The notes: generated by a model not told the origin, from the sequence alone. 14,843 bases of DNA from JBCBGF01 sp039820585 (GCA_039820585.1 JBCBPV010000081.1:1-14843); one strand, 5' to 3'; numbered from the stretch's first letter, positions 1 through 8,062 are shown. Translations and numbers: made by a program.

Positions 1-261
1 CAAAAGCTGGAAGGGCTGGTCGCCAGCCACCCGGACGTGTTCGAAGAGGTGCGGGGCGTGGGCCTGATGCTCGGCCTCAAATGCCGGGTGCCGAACACCG
101 AGATTGTGAACGCCGCCTATGATGCGCACGTGCTTACCGTGCCAGCCGCCGACAATGTGGTACGCATCCTTCCTGCGCTCAACATCGGCGAAGTCGATCT
201 GGCCGAAGCCGTGAACCGTCTCGACATGGCGGCCACAAAGGTGAAGGCCCATGCCGCCTGA
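1..261 (+). CDS. argD: Acetylornithine aminotransferase, C-terminal part (5' end outside window)
   Basis: The reading frame is open from the first base and encodes the last 86 residues of a class III PLP-dependent aminotransferase. The stretch VRGVGLMLGLK followed by the VRILPALNI block is the usual C-terminal signature of ArgD/acetylornithine aminotransferases. The enzyme converts N-acetylglutamate semialdehyde to N-acetylornithine in the cytosol, using glutamate as amino donor. The PLP lysine lies upstream of the window and cannot be checked. The stop codon overlaps the start of the next gene, and argF follows, which supports arginine biosynthesis rather than a GABA or other class III aminotransferase. 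The symbol rests on this fragment plus context. Confidence 0.88.
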   Translation, partial: QKLEGLVASHPDVFEEVRGVGLMLGLKCRVPNTEIVNAAYDAHVLTVPAADNVVRILPALNIGEVDLAEAVNRLDMAATKVKAHAA

Positions 262-769
262 CTACAGGTTCGTCAAAGTGGCGCGCACCGACTACCCGAT
301 GATCCGCCGCTGGCTGGACCAGCCGCATATCGGCGGCTGGTGGGGCGATGCCGATACCGAAATCGCGTTGATTGAGGAAGACATCGACGTAGGGCCCACA
401 GACATGCGCATCGTCTGTCTGGACGACACGCCCTTCGCCTTTGTCCAGGACTATCCCGCCCATCACTGGCCCGCGCCGCACTACGCGGGCTACCCCGACG
501 GCACGCGCGCCATCGACACGTTTCTGGGCGAACCGGAGTTTCTGGGCAAAGGCCATGCGGCCGCCTACCTTCGACAACGGGCCACGGAACTGATGGACGC
601 AGGCGCCACCGCGATCGTGATCGACCCCGATCCCAAGAACGCCCGCGCCGCTGCCGCCTATCGCAAGGCGGGCTTCATCGACCGTGGCCTGAAAGATGCC
701 GGCGACGGGGCGCAGGCCCGCGTTATGGAATTTCAGCGCGACAGCCGCGCAACGGAAAGCACGACATGA
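251..769 (+). CDS. GNAT acetyltransferase resembling aminoglycoside 6'-N-acetyltransferase AAC(6')-Ib
   Basis: This 172-residue protein aligns by eye along its length with the AAC(6')-Ib branch of GNAT enzymes. It has WLDQPHIGGWWGD (residues 21-33; WLNRSHIVEWWG in AAC(6')-Ib), AIDTFLGEPEFLGKG (87-101, the acetyl-CoA loop region), and IDPDPKNARAAAAYRKAGF (124-142, matching the TDPSPSN...YEKAGF block). The family transfers acetyl from acetyl-CoA to amines; some members acetylate aminoglycosides, others siderophore precursors or unknown amines. The ATG lies inside the end of argD (11 bp overlap) with an AAGG-type ribosome site just upstream, and the stop overlaps the argF start, so the gene is embedded in the arginine operon and probably translationally coupled. 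Whether the substrate is an antibiotic or an arginine-pathway metabolite cannot be told from sequence. Confidence 0.85.
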   Translation: MPPDYRFVKVARTDYPMIRRWLDQPHIGGWWGDADTEIALIEEDIDVGPTDMRIVCLDDTPFAFVQDYPAHHWPAPHYAGYPDGTRAIDTFLGEPEFLGKGHAAAYLRQRATELMDAGATAIVIDPDPKNARAAAAYRKAGFIDRGLKDAGDGAQARVMEFQRDSRATESTT

Positions 770-1692
770 CCCATTTCCTGGATATCCACACCACCGATCC
801 CGCCGATCTGCGCCACATGATCGACCATGCCCGCACGATGAAAGACGCCCGCGCCGGGCGCCCCAAGGGCACCCCGGACGATGACCAACCGCTGGCAGGC
901 CACCTAGTGGCTTTGATCTTTGAAAAGCCATCGACCCGCACCCGCGTGTCCTTCGACGTGGGCGTGCGCCAGATGGGCGGTCAGACGCTGGTGCTGTCGG
1001 GCAGTGAGATGCAGTTCGGCCATGGCGAAACCATCGCCGACACCGCCCGCGTGCTGTCGCGCTATGTCGACCTGATCATGATCCGCACGTTCGAAGAAGA
1101 GACCCTGCTCGAACTCGCAGAACACGCCACGGTGCCGGTCATCAACGGTCTGACCAACCGCACGCATCCCTGCCAGATCATGGCCGACATCATGACGTTC
1201 GAAGAACATCGCGGCCCCATCGCGGGCAAGAAGGTGGTGTGGACAGGCGATGGCAACAACGTCTGCGCGTCCTTCCTGCATGCGGCTGGTCAGTTCGGGT
1301 TCGACGTCACTGTTACCGGCCCCGAACAGCTCGACCCCGAGGCAGAGTTCGTCGATCTTGCCCGCAAATCGGGCGCGACCATCGAGATTGAGCGCGACCC
1401 CGAAGTGGCGGTGGAAGGCGCGGACCTGGTGGTCGCCGATACCTGGGTGTCGATGCACGACGCCCAGTCTGCGCGTGAACGCCGCCACAACCTGTTGCGC
1501 CCCTATCAGGTGAACGATCACCTGATGTCGCTGGCCAAACCCGAGGCGCTTTTCATGCACTGCCTGCCTGCCCATCGCGAAGAAGAGGTGACCAATTCGG
1601 TCATGGACGGCCCGCAATCGGTGATCTTCGATGAAGCCGAGAACCGCCTGCACGCGCAAAAGGCCATCATGCGGTGGTGTTTGGGCGTGTGA
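766..1692 (+). CDS. argF: Ornithine carbamoyltransferase
   Basis: This 308-residue enzyme makes citrulline from ornithine and carbamoyl phosphate in the cytosolic arginine pathway. The carbamoyl-phosphate site STRTR is at residues 56-60, HPCQ at 134-137, and the ornithine-binding HCLPAHR motif at 265-271. DTWVSM at 225-230 replaces the commoner DVWVSMG form. Length is normal for anabolic OTCases. The start shares ATGA with the stop of the upstream acetyltransferase, a classic coupling arrangement, and GGAAAG lies upstream as ribosome site. The 137 bp after the stop hold no further arginine gene. Confidence 0.97.
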   Translation: MTHFLDIHTTDPADLRHMIDHARTMKDARAGRPKGTPDDDQPLAGHLVALIFEKPSTRTRVSFDVGVRQMGGQTLVLSGSEMQFGHGETIADTARVLSRYVDLIMIRTFEEETLLELAEHATVPVINGLTNRTHPCQIMADIMTFEEHRGPIAGKKVVWTGDGNNVCASFLHAAGQFGFDVTVTGPEQLDPEAEFVDLARKSGATIEIERDPEVAVEGADLVVADTWVSMHDAQSARERRHNLLRPYQVNDHLMSLAKPEALFMHCLPAHREEEVTNSVMDGPQSVIFDEAENRLHAQKAIMRWCLGV

Positions 1693-1744
1693 GGGCCTTG
1701 CTTTGACTGCGCCTGTTGTAGCGACTTAACCGATCTCTTTCTGC

Positions 1745-1773
1745 GTGACAGGGGTGATGGCCAATCCCGTCAC
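1745..1773 (+). other. Stem-loop between argF and the cytochrome b561 gene
   Basis: GTGAC (1745-1749) pairs with GTCAC (1769-1773), and inside it GGG pairs with CCC after a bulged A. There is no T-run after it, so it is not a convincing intrinsic terminator. It could lie in the leader of the downstream gene or be a processed 3' end of the arg transcript. The pairing was found by eye. Confidence 0.25.
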
Positions 1774-1829
1774 CAGCGTGTTCCGCCCCAATCCGACACA
1801 CTAGACAAAACCGAGCGAGTGATAAAACC

Positions 1830-2381
1830 ATGGCACTCACAAATTCCGCGCAAGGCTACGGAACGCTAACAAAACTTTTTCACTGGCTGATCGTGATCCT
1901 GTTTGCGATGCAGTTCGTTGGCGGGAACATCATGACAAGCATCGGCTTCAATTCGAGTTTCGCAGGCATCAGTACAAATGACTATTATAACTGGCACAAA
2001 TCCCTTGGTTTGGTTGCACTTTTTGTTGCCATCCTCCGCATCATCAACAGGCAGCTTGGTCAACTCCCACCTTGGGCACCAACCCTTTCAAGTGGCGAAC
2101 AGACGTTCATTCATCGTGTAGAGCAGATCTTCTACCTCGCGATGTTTGTGATGCCTGTGACAGGCTGGCTCTATGTGATGTGGGGCAATTTCGGCGTGAA
2201 CCTTTTCGGCGTTTGGGAAATGCCACGGCCACTCTCCAAGGACGATACGCTCCGCGATATCGCCAGTTGGGCGCATATCGGTGCAGGATGGGTTCTTCTG
2301 GCGGCAATGGTTGGACACATTGGGCTGGTGCTTCGCCATCAACTTGTCAAGAAAGACGGCCTTTTGAAGCGGATGCTCTGA
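1830..2381 (+). CDS. Cytochrome b561 family membrane protein (CybB-like)
   Basis: This 183-residue protein shows the four-helix plan of bacterial cytochrome b561. Hydrophobic segments fall near residues 15-35, 58-72, 97-116 and 148-168. Candidate haem-ligand histidines sit at the expected helix positions: H18 (LFHWL), H56 (YNWHKSLG, the family's most recognisable motif), H149 (WAHIG) and H163. Members sit in the inner membrane and pass electrons between quinols and other acceptors such as superoxide. The coding sequence is visibly AT-richer than its neighbours, with runs such as AACAAAACTTTTTC. It stands alone between unrelated genes, suggesting an independent and perhaps acquired unit. The start has a weak GAG-type ribosome site (GAGCGAGTGATAAAACC before ATG). 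Confidence 0.88.
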   Translation: MALTNSAQGYGTLTKLFHWLIVILFAMQFVGGNIMTSIGFNSSFAGISTNDYYNWHKSLGLVALFVAILRIINRQLGQLPPWAPTLSSGEQTFIHRVEQIFYLAMFVMPVTGWLYVMWGNFGVNLFGVWEMPRPLSKDDTLRDIASWAHIGAGWVLLAAMVGHIGLVLRHQLVKKDGLLKRML

Positions 2382-2475
2382 CCATCACGATATGGAATCA
2401 GGCAATAAAATCGGCGCCTTCGTGGCCCATGCCGTACGTCGCGACGGGTGCGAAACGTAGACTGTATCCGGTGCA

Positions 2476-2493
2476 GGTGGCTGACGCGCCACC
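2476..2493. other. Short perfect hairpin downstream of the b561 gene
   Basis: GGTGGC (2476-2481), loop TGACGC, GCCACC (2488-2493). It lies between the convergent ends of the b561 gene and the small minus-strand gene. Neither strand has a T-run after it. It might protect 3' ends or assist termination; no more can be said. Confidence 0.25.
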
Positions 2494-2537
2494 GCGCTGG
2501 CCCTCTCAGCGGTCACCGTATCGCCAATCCCAAACCT

Positions 2538-2783
2538 CTACCGGGCAGGCAATTGCCGTGGCATCTTCGCCTGAAGCGTCGCGTTCAGCTCATCGATCAC
2601 CTTCTGCGCGCGCCGTTCCGCCCGGCGGATCCGCACGGCTGTCAGAAAGTTCTCTTCCATTGTGGGAGACGATTTGCCCAGGGCGTCGGCGATCTTGGGG
2701 ACGATCTTGTCATCGTCGAGACGTGCCTCCAGATCCAGCGCTTCCTGCGCCAGCCGGTCAGAGACGTCGTCCAAAACACCCAT
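2538..2783 (-). CDS. Small uncharacterised helical protein (81 aa)
   Basis: I do not recognise a named family. The product is highly charged and predicted helical throughout: LAQEALDLEARLDDDKIVPK, then TAVRIRRAERRAQKVIDELN, with heptad-like spacing of leucine, isoleucine and alanine, so a short coiled coil or helical hairpin is likely. It has no signal peptide or membrane segment. I chose the ATG at 2783 because AAGG lies about 9 nt upstream; the in-frame ATG at 2792 has that AAGG directly against it, too close to serve. The longer open frame reaching 3002 overlaps the start of the divergent gnd gene and is less credible. It probably shares a divergent promoter region with gnd. Confidence 0.65.
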   Translation of the reverse strand: MGVLDDVSDRLAQEALDLEARLDDDKIVPKIADALGKSSPTMEENFLTAVRIRRAERRAQKVIDELNATLQAKMPRQLPAR

Positions 2784-2943
2784 AGCACCCATCCTTTTCG
2801 TCGCAGAGCACAGCCAATCGCTGAGACCTAGCGCCCAAATGCGGCAAACTTGAGGAAAAAATCTGGTCGGTTGCCTGGCCTTGCGGAACCGCCCGCAGCC
2901 TATACGTAAAGGCGCAACCAACTCGGAAAGGGGGGGACGGCAC
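2784..2943. promoter_or_regulatory. Divergent intergenic region between the small helical gene and gnd
   Basis: This 160-bp spacer must hold the promoters of both outward-facing genes. A TATACG element near 2900 preceded by TTGCGG could belong to a gnd promoter, but the spacing (14 bp) is short. The gnd ribosome site is the G-run GGGGGGGA just before CACATG. Confidence 0.35.
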
Positions 2944-4338
2944 ATGGCACGGATCGGGTTGACGGGGCTGGGCACCATGGGCGCCGCGCTGTCGCTGAAC
3001 ATCGCTGAAAAAGGCTTTCAAATCGCGGTCCATAACCGCAGTGCCGAACGAACCGCGGATTTCCTTCACAAAGCGGGGGACCTGGCAGAGATGATCACGC
3101 CCACGGACGATCTTGCCACGCTCGCCGCCGCCATCGACCGTCCCCGCGCGATCCTGCTGATGGTGCCCGCCGGCGATCCGGTGGACGACGTGATCGACGG
3201 CCTATTGCCCCATCTCGACCCCGGCGACCTGATCATCGACGCGGGCAATGCCAACTTCCACGACACCCGGCGGCGCGAGGCGGCGTTGCATGAAAAGGGG
3301 TTCAATTTCATCGGGATGGGCGTGTCTGGCGGCGAAGATGGCGCGCGCCATGGCCCCTCGATGATGGTGGGCGGCCCGTCCGACAGCTATCCCGCGATCC
3401 AGGACATTATCGAAGCCATCGCCGCCCGCTACAAAGACCTGCCCTGCGCGGCGCATCTGGGCCCGGACGGGGCGGGGCATTTCGTGAAGACCGTGCATAA
3501 CGGGATCGAATATGCCGACATGCAGCTGATCGCCGAGGTCTGGGGCATGCTGCGCGACGGGCAGGGGCGGACACCGGCCTCTGCCGCTGCGCTGTTCAAC
3601 GAATGGAACGGCGGGCCGCTACACTCCTATCTCGTTGAAATCACATCTGAAGTCCTGGCGGCCATCGACCCCGAGACGAAGGCGCCCATGGTCGATGTGA
3701 TCCTGGATCGGGCTGGCCAGAAGGGCACCGGGCGTTGGACACTGATCGAGGCGCTGACCCTGGGCCAGTCCGCCACCACAATCGAAGCCGCTGTGGCCGC
3801 CCGGTCCTGGTCCTCGGACACCGCCGCGCGCGCGGCCGGGGCCACGCTTCTGGCCGCGCCCGAGGGGAAGTGCCGTCCCGTGCTCGACAGCGATCTGGAA
3901 GAGGCGCTGCTGGCCGCCCGGATCATCGCCTATGGCCAGGGCATGGCGCTGTTGCAAGCCGCGTCTGATGAATACGCCTGGTCCCTCGATCTGGCCCAAA
4001 CGGCTGAGATCTGGCGGGCAGGCTGCATCATTCGCTCTGCCTTGCTGGATGATATCGCCGCCGCGATCCGCGCGGGCCTGCCCCACGGCCAGCTTATCTT
4101 TGCAAGCCGGTTCGCCCCGAAGCTTGACATGTACATTCCCGCGCTGCGCCGCGTTGTAGCCGCAGGCCTGACCGCAGGGTTGCCCATGCCCGCGATGACC
4201 GCGGCGCTGACCCATTTCGACACGCTGCGCACCGCGCGCGGCACGACCGACCTGATCCAGGCGCAGCGCGACTTCTTCGGCGCGCATGGGTTTGAGCGGC
4301 GGGATGCAGAGGGGACGGGCCACCACGGGCCGTGGTGA
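2944..4338 (+). CDS. gnd: 6-phosphogluconate dehydrogenase, decarboxylating
   Basis: This 464-residue protein is full length for the family. It oxidatively decarboxylates 6-phosphogluconate to ribulose 5-phosphate, giving NADPH and CO2 in the oxidative pentose phosphate pathway. The Rossmann motif GLTGLGTMG is at residues 5-13, IIDAGNANFHDTRRR at 97-111, the substrate loop SGGEDGARHGPSMM at 128-141, and the catalytic segment HFVKTVHNGIEY at 179-190 with catalytic lysine K182 and acid E189. The C-terminal tail ends QRDFFGAHGFERR...GHHGPW, as in the dimeric family. I start at MARIG (2944) because the nucleotide-binding strand begins there and a G-rich ribosome site precedes it; the longer frame from 2881 adds an uncharacteristic basic leader. 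Its stop is one base from the hrpB stop on the opposite strand. Confidence 0.96.
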   Translation: MARIGLTGLGTMGAALSLNIAEKGFQIAVHNRSAERTADFLHKAGDLAEMITPTDDLATLAAAIDRPRAILLMVPAGDPVDDVIDGLLPHLDPGDLIIDAGNANFHDTRRREAALHEKGFNFIGMGVSGGEDGARHGPSMMVGGPSDSYPAIQDIIEAIAARYKDLPCAAHLGPDGAGHFVKTVHNGIEYADMQLIAEVWGMLRDGQGRTPASAAALFNEWNGGPLHSYLVEITSEVLAAIDPETKAPMVDVILDRAGQKGTGRWTLIEALTLGQSATTIEAAVAARSWSSDTAARAAGATLLAAPEGKCRPVLDSDLEEALLAARIIAYGQGMALLQAASDEYAWSLDLAQTAEIWRAGCIIRSALLDDIAAAIRAGLPHGQLIFASRFAPKLDMYIPALRRVVAAGLTAGLPMPAMTAALTHFDTLRTARGTTDLIQAQRDFFGAHGFERRDAEGTGHHGPW

Positions 4339-4339
4339 T

Positions 4340-6757
4340 CTAGAGCCGCCGCTTCGCCCGCACCGTGGGCTCCGCCACCGTCGGATCCTCGGGCCAGGGA
4401 TGTTTGGGATAGCGCCCGCGCATATCCTTGCGCACATCGGCGTAACTCGACGCCCAGAATCCCGGTAGATCGGTTGTCACCTGCACGGGCCGCCCCGCGG
4501 GTGACAACAGGCTCACCCGCACAGGCACGCCGCCCACAAGCGGATGCCGCGTCACCCCGAACATCTCTTGCAACCGCACCTCGATCCCCGGCACCTCGCC
4601 GCCGTAATCCACCGGCACCTTTCGGCCCAGGGGCGTCACAAAATGCGGGGGCGCAATCCGGTCCACCGCCTGCGCCTGATCCCAGTCCAGCATCGCCCGC
4701 AGCGCAGGCAACAGATCGAACCCTTTCCAATCGCTCGCGGTCTTCACGCCCCCCAGATGCGGCAGCAGCCAGTCTTCCAGCCTTTCCATCAACGCGCCAT
4801 TGCTCATATCCGGTACATCCACCTCACCGCGTGCCAGAATCACCCGCGCGCGAAATCGCTCTGCCGCAGGGGATAAAAGCAGCCCCAACTGCCGCACGCC
4901 CTCCAGCATCGCCTGCGCCACCGCGTCATCCGGCACATCGCGCCAGATCCGATCCTCCAGCACCACCGCGCCCAGTCTTTCCTGCCGCCGCGCCACCACG
5001 CGCCCCTCGCGTCGGGACCATTCGCACACGTCCACCCAGCCAATCCGGTCGCCGAGAACGTCGCGCACCTCGCCCTCGCCAATCGCAATCGCCTGCCGGA
5101 TCAATGCTTCACGCGGATGCCCGTCGGTGTCGGTCACGACCAGCAGGCGCTGACCGGCCAGCGCGTCCTCCGCCGACAGGCGCGCACCTTTGCCGCCTGA
5201 CAGAACCCAACGCGGCTCATCGCCTGCACGCCGCATCCCGATGCGGTCGGGATAGGCCAGCGCCGCCATCTGCGCCTCTGACAGGCGCGGGCCCTCAGGC
5301 ACCGTCCGTCCCAGCCGCTTGGCCTCGTCCCGGATACGCGCCACCGCGCCCCGGGCGGGCGGGGGCACCTGTCCGCCCCGTACCGCCGCCAAACGCCGCG
5401 CCAGATCCGCCGAGCCATCGCGCAACGGATCGCGGTCGGCGAGCAGGGCCGCCAAACCGGCCCCATTTCGCCCCGCCCGGATCAGCATATGCGCCAGCCG
5501 CGGGTGCAGGGGCAGGGCGGCCACCTTCCGCCCATGCGCTGTGATCGCGCCCGCATCATCCAACGCGCCGAGCGAGCGCAGAACCACTTGCGCACTCTCA
5601 AACGGCCCTTCGGCAGGCGGCGTCAGAAACCGCAGGTCCCCCGGCGCGCGCGCACCCCAAACCGCCAAGTCCAGCGCCAGCCCCGCCAGATCGGCCACCG
5701 CAATCTCGGGTGGCGCATAGGCGGGCAGGGCCCCTTCTGCCCCCTTGGTCCAGAGCCGGTAACACACACCTTCGGCCACCCGCCCCGCACGTCCGGTGCG
5801 CTGCACAGCCTCTGCCCGGCTGACCGGTTCAGTCACCAGCCGCGCCATGCCAGAGCCGGGGTCGAACCGCGCCCGCCGCGCCCGCCCGCCATCGACAACG
5901 ACCCGCACATCCTCAATCGTCAGCGATGTCTCCGCAATCGCGGTGGCCAGCACCACCTTCCGCCCCGTTGACACCGGCGCAATCGCCGCCCGCTGATCGG
6001 CAAAGGGCATCGCCCCATACAGGGGTCGCACCGCGCAACCCGGCGGCAGATCAAGCATCCCCGCCACCCGCCGGATCTCCCCCTCGCCGGGCAGGAACAC
6101 GAGCACGCCCCCATCACTTTCCGCCACCGCCAGGCGCACCAGATCCGCCACCGCGGCCTCGAACCGCTGCCCATTTCGCACCGGTCGCTCCAGCCACCGC
6201 ACATCCACATCAAAGGCCCGTCCGGGTGAGCGCACCACCGGCGCGCCGCCCAGCAAGTCGGCCACCGCCGCGCCATCCAGCGTCGCCGACATCACCACGA
6301 GTTGCAGATCGTCGCGCAGCGCCTCGCGCACTTCCAGACACAGCGCCAGACCCAGATCGGCGTTCAGGGACCGCTCGTGAAACTCATCGAAAATCACCGT
6401 GCCCACACCGTCCAGCGACGGGTCCGATTGCAATATCCGGGTCAGGATCCCCTCGGTCACCACCTCGATCCGGGTGGCCTTCGACACCTTCGCCTCGCCC
6501 CGGATGCGATAGCCGACGCTCTGGCCCACCTTTTCACCCAAGGTTTCGGCCATCCGCTCGGCCGCCGCGCGCGCCGCGATGCGCCGGGGTTCCAGCATCA
6601 CGATCCGGCCGGCGCCAAGCCCCTCTTCCAGGATCGCCAGGGGCACCCGCGTCGTCTTACCCGCCCCCGGCGGGGCCTCCAGCACTGCCTGACCGGCCGT
6701 TTGCAGGGCGTCCAACAGCGCGGGTAGGGCGGTTTCAATGGGCAGGGGCGTGCGCAT
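4340..6757 (-). CDS. hrpB: ATP-dependent DExH helicase HrpB
   Basis: This 805-residue DEAH/RHA-type helicase has its motifs in order: APPGAGKTT (28-36, Walker A), LEPRRIAARAAAERMA (55-70, motif Ia), TEGILTR (101-107), DEFHERS (124-130, the DExH box), MSATLDG (156-162), and QRTGRAGR (319-326, motif VI). The C-terminal block, with LLSPAGRPVQVTTDLPGFW and a KHPWPEDP tail, is characteristic of HrpB rather than HrpA. Length is typical. The cellular role of HrpB is still poorly defined; it is a cytoplasmic RNA helicase-like ATPase. AAGGCGG lies shortly before the ATG. It is divergent from meaB (81 bp apart) and convergent with gnd. Long open frames on the opposite strand are GC-bias shadows. Confidence 0.96.
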   Translation of the reverse strand: MRTPLPIETALPALLDALQTAGQAVLEAPPGAGKTTRVPLAILEEGLGAGRIVMLEPRRIAARAAAERMAETLGEKVGQSVGYRIRGEAKVSKATRIEVVTEGILTRILQSDPSLDGVGTVIFDEFHERSLNADLGLALCLEVREALRDDLQLVVMSATLDGAAVADLLGGAPVVRSPGRAFDVDVRWLERPVRNGQRFEAAVADLVRLAVAESDGGVLVFLPGEGEIRRVAGMLDLPPGCAVRPLYGAMPFADQRAAIAPVSTGRKVVLATAIAETSLTIEDVRVVVDGGRARRARFDPGSGMARLVTEPVSRAEAVQRTGRAGRVAEGVCYRLWTKGAEGALPAYAPPEIAVADLAGLALDLAVWGARAPGDLRFLTPPAEGPFESAQVVLRSLGALDDAGAITAHGRKVAALPLHPRLAHMLIRAGRNGAGLAALLADRDPLRDGSADLARRLAAVRGGQVPPPARGAVARIRDEAKRLGRTVPEGPRLSEAQMAALAYPDRIGMRRAGDEPRWVLSGGKGARLSAEDALAGQRLLVVTDTDGHPREALIRQAIAIGEGEVRDVLGDRIGWVDVCEWSRREGRVVARRQERLGAVVLEDRIWRDVPDDAVAQAMLEGVRQLGLLLSPAAERFRARVILARGEVDVPDMSNGALMERLEDWLLPHLGGVKTASDWKGFDLLPALRAMLDWDQAQAVDRIAPPHFVTPLGRKVPVDYGGEVPGIEVRLQEMFGVTRHPLVGGVPVRVSLLSPAGRPVQVTTDLPGFWASSYADVRKDMRGRYPKHPWPEDPTVAEPTVRAKRRL

Positions 6758-6838
6758 GCCGCCTTATCGCCCATGCCGCCGCCACTGGACAGCCCCTGGG
6801 GTTCCGGGCAAGACACCCGAACCAACAGGGCGGCAAAG
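6758..6838. promoter_or_regulatory. Short divergent spacer between hrpB and meaB
   Basis: These 81 bp hold the start signals of both genes. An imperfect inverted repeat (TTCCGGG, 7-nt gap, CCCGAA) sits roughly mid-spacer and might be an operator. No clear -35/-10 pair stands out. Confidence 0.25.
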
Positions 6839-7846
6839 ATGACCACAGACGACTTGGCCAAGCAGGTAATCGCGGGCGACCGCCGCGCGCTTGCCCGGGC
6901 CATCACGCTGATTGAAAGCGGCCGCGTCGATCATCGCAGACAAGCGACCGATCTGCTTGAGGCGCTGGCCACACCCAACCGCGAGGCGCTGCGCATCGGC
7001 CTGTCGGGCACGCCGGGCGTCGGCAAGTCCACCTTCATCGAGGCCTTCGGCAAGATGCTGACCGGGCAGGGCAAACGCGTCGCCGTTTTGGCCGTTGATC
7101 CCTCGTCCACCCGCTCTGGCGGGTCGATCCTGGGCGACAAGACCCGGATGGAGGAGTTGAGCCGCGATCCCCAGGCCTTCATCCGCCCCTCCCCCAGTCA
7201 AACCGCGCTTGGGGGTGTCGCCCGCCGCACGCGTGAAGCGGTGGCGGTGTGCGAGGCGGCCGGTTTCGATGTCGTGCTGATTGAGACCGTCGGCGTCGGC
7301 CAGTCTGAGACGATGGTGGCCGAGATGTCGGATCTGTTCGTGTTACTCATGGCCCCTGCGGGTGGGGATGAGTTGCAGGGCGTCAAGCGCGGGATCATGG
7401 AGATTGCCGATCTGATCGTGGTGAACAAGGCGGATGGAGAGCTGAAATCAACCGCCACCCGCACCTGCGCGGATTATGCGGGCGCCTTGCGCCTGATGCG
7501 TCGTCGCGCCTATGATCCAGACGGCTTCCCCAAGGCCATGACCGTCAGCGCGTTGACCGGAGATGGCCTGGCAGAGGCATGGCAGGCGATGACCACCCTC
7601 ACCGATTGGCGCCAGGCCGAGGGCCACTGGTCCGCCCGCCGCACCGCGCAGGCGCTGCATTGGTATCGGCATGGGGTTGAACAGGGGCTGCTCGCGCGGC
7701 TGACCGAAGATCCCCAGACCGCGGCGCAGGTCGCAGGCTATGCCCGCGCCGTTGAGGCCGGTGAGATCGGGCCAACCCGCGCTGTTGAGATGGTGCTCAA
7801 TAGCCTTGGCGAGGCGGCCCAGGGCAAGCGCAGACAGGGGCCTTGA
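6839..7846 (+). CDS. meaB: Methylmalonyl-CoA mutase-associated GTPase MeaB (ArgK-type)
   Basis: This 335-residue G3E-type P-loop GTPase has GTPGVGKST at 57-65 (Walker A), VDPSS at 86-90, GGSILGDKTRM at 94-104, ETVGVGQSE at 149-157 (Walker B/switch region), and NKAD at 196-199 (guanine specificity). MeaB proteins escort adenosylcobalamin to methylmalonyl-CoA-type mutases and protect them from inactivation, supporting propionyl-CoA use and, in this bacterial group, the ethylmalonyl-CoA pathway. No mutase gene lies in the window. I chose the ATG at 6839 because AGGGCGG precedes it and the protein then begins at the family's usual point; the frame is open back to 6773 but the extra residues are proline-rich and unlike the family. 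Confidence 0.94.
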   Translation: MTTDDLAKQVIAGDRRALARAITLIESGRVDHRRQATDLLEALATPNREALRIGLSGTPGVGKSTFIEAFGKMLTGQGKRVAVLAVDPSSTRSGGSILGDKTRMEELSRDPQAFIRPSPSQTALGGVARRTREAVAVCEAAGFDVVLIETVGVGQSETMVAEMSDLFVLLMAPAGGDELQGVKRGIMEIADLIVVNKADGELKSTATRTCADYAGALRLMRRRAYDPDGFPKAMTVSALTGDGLAEAWQAMTTLTDWRQAEGHWSARRTAQALHWYRHGVEQGLLARLTEDPQTAAQVAGYARAVEAGEIGPTRAVEMVLNSLGEAAQGKRRQGP

Positions 7847-7958
7847 TGTCAGCTCCCGCGGTCGGGCACTTGGGCTGAGCCGATAGAAACGGGTCCGGTG
7901 GGTTTTGTAAAAAAGACTACGCGTCGGGGTGCCGATAACAGCAGACTCTGAGCCGTCG

Positions 7959-7978
7959 GTTGGCACCACACTGCCAAC
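7959..7978 (+). other. Mutually exclusive hairpins downstream of meaB
   Basis: GTTGGCA pairs with TGCCAAC around a CCACAC loop (7959-7978). The overlapping ACACTG pairs instead with CAGTGT a few bases on. The two cannot form together. They lie in the 216-bp spacer between the convergent meaB and katG genes; no T-run follows, so any role in termination is uncertain. Confidence 0.3.
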
Positions 7979-8028
7979 GCAGTGTCACCCACAGGGTCAT
8001 CTCGATCGGCGATCGGCGCAACAGGGTT

Positions 8029-8056
8029 GGCCCGGGCAGCGTTCCCCACCCGGGCC
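8029..8056 (-). terminator. Strong GC hairpin after katG
   Basis: GGCCCGGG (8029-8036) and CCCGGGCC (8049-8056) form a perfect 8-bp stem with a 12-nt loop, about 6 bp beyond the katG stop codon. On the katG strand it is followed by AACCCTGTTG rather than a U-run, so it is an incomplete intrinsic terminator or a 3'-end stabiliser. It also faces meaB transcripts. Confidence 0.45.
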
Positions 8057-8062
8057 GTATCA

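Noticed and set aside
179..1659. Minus-strand frames of about 250 codons opposite the GNAT and argF genes
   Set aside because: They are shadows of clearly identified genes and have compositions unlike real proteins.
2072..2831. + strand frames of 237 and 127 codons past the b561 gene
   Set aside because: They start inside the b561 gene or run opposite the small helical gene and have Arg/Ser/Pro-rich shadow composition.
5762..5769. CACACACC on the + strand within hrpB as an RNA target
   Set aside because: The hrpB transcript is the opposite strand, so this sequence is not present in a known mRNA.
4474..6915. Long + strand open frames (356, 329, 160 and 141 codons) opposite hrpB
   Set aside because: Proline-, arginine- and serine-rich translations typical of antisense frames in GC-rich genes; hrpB explains the region with complete motifs.
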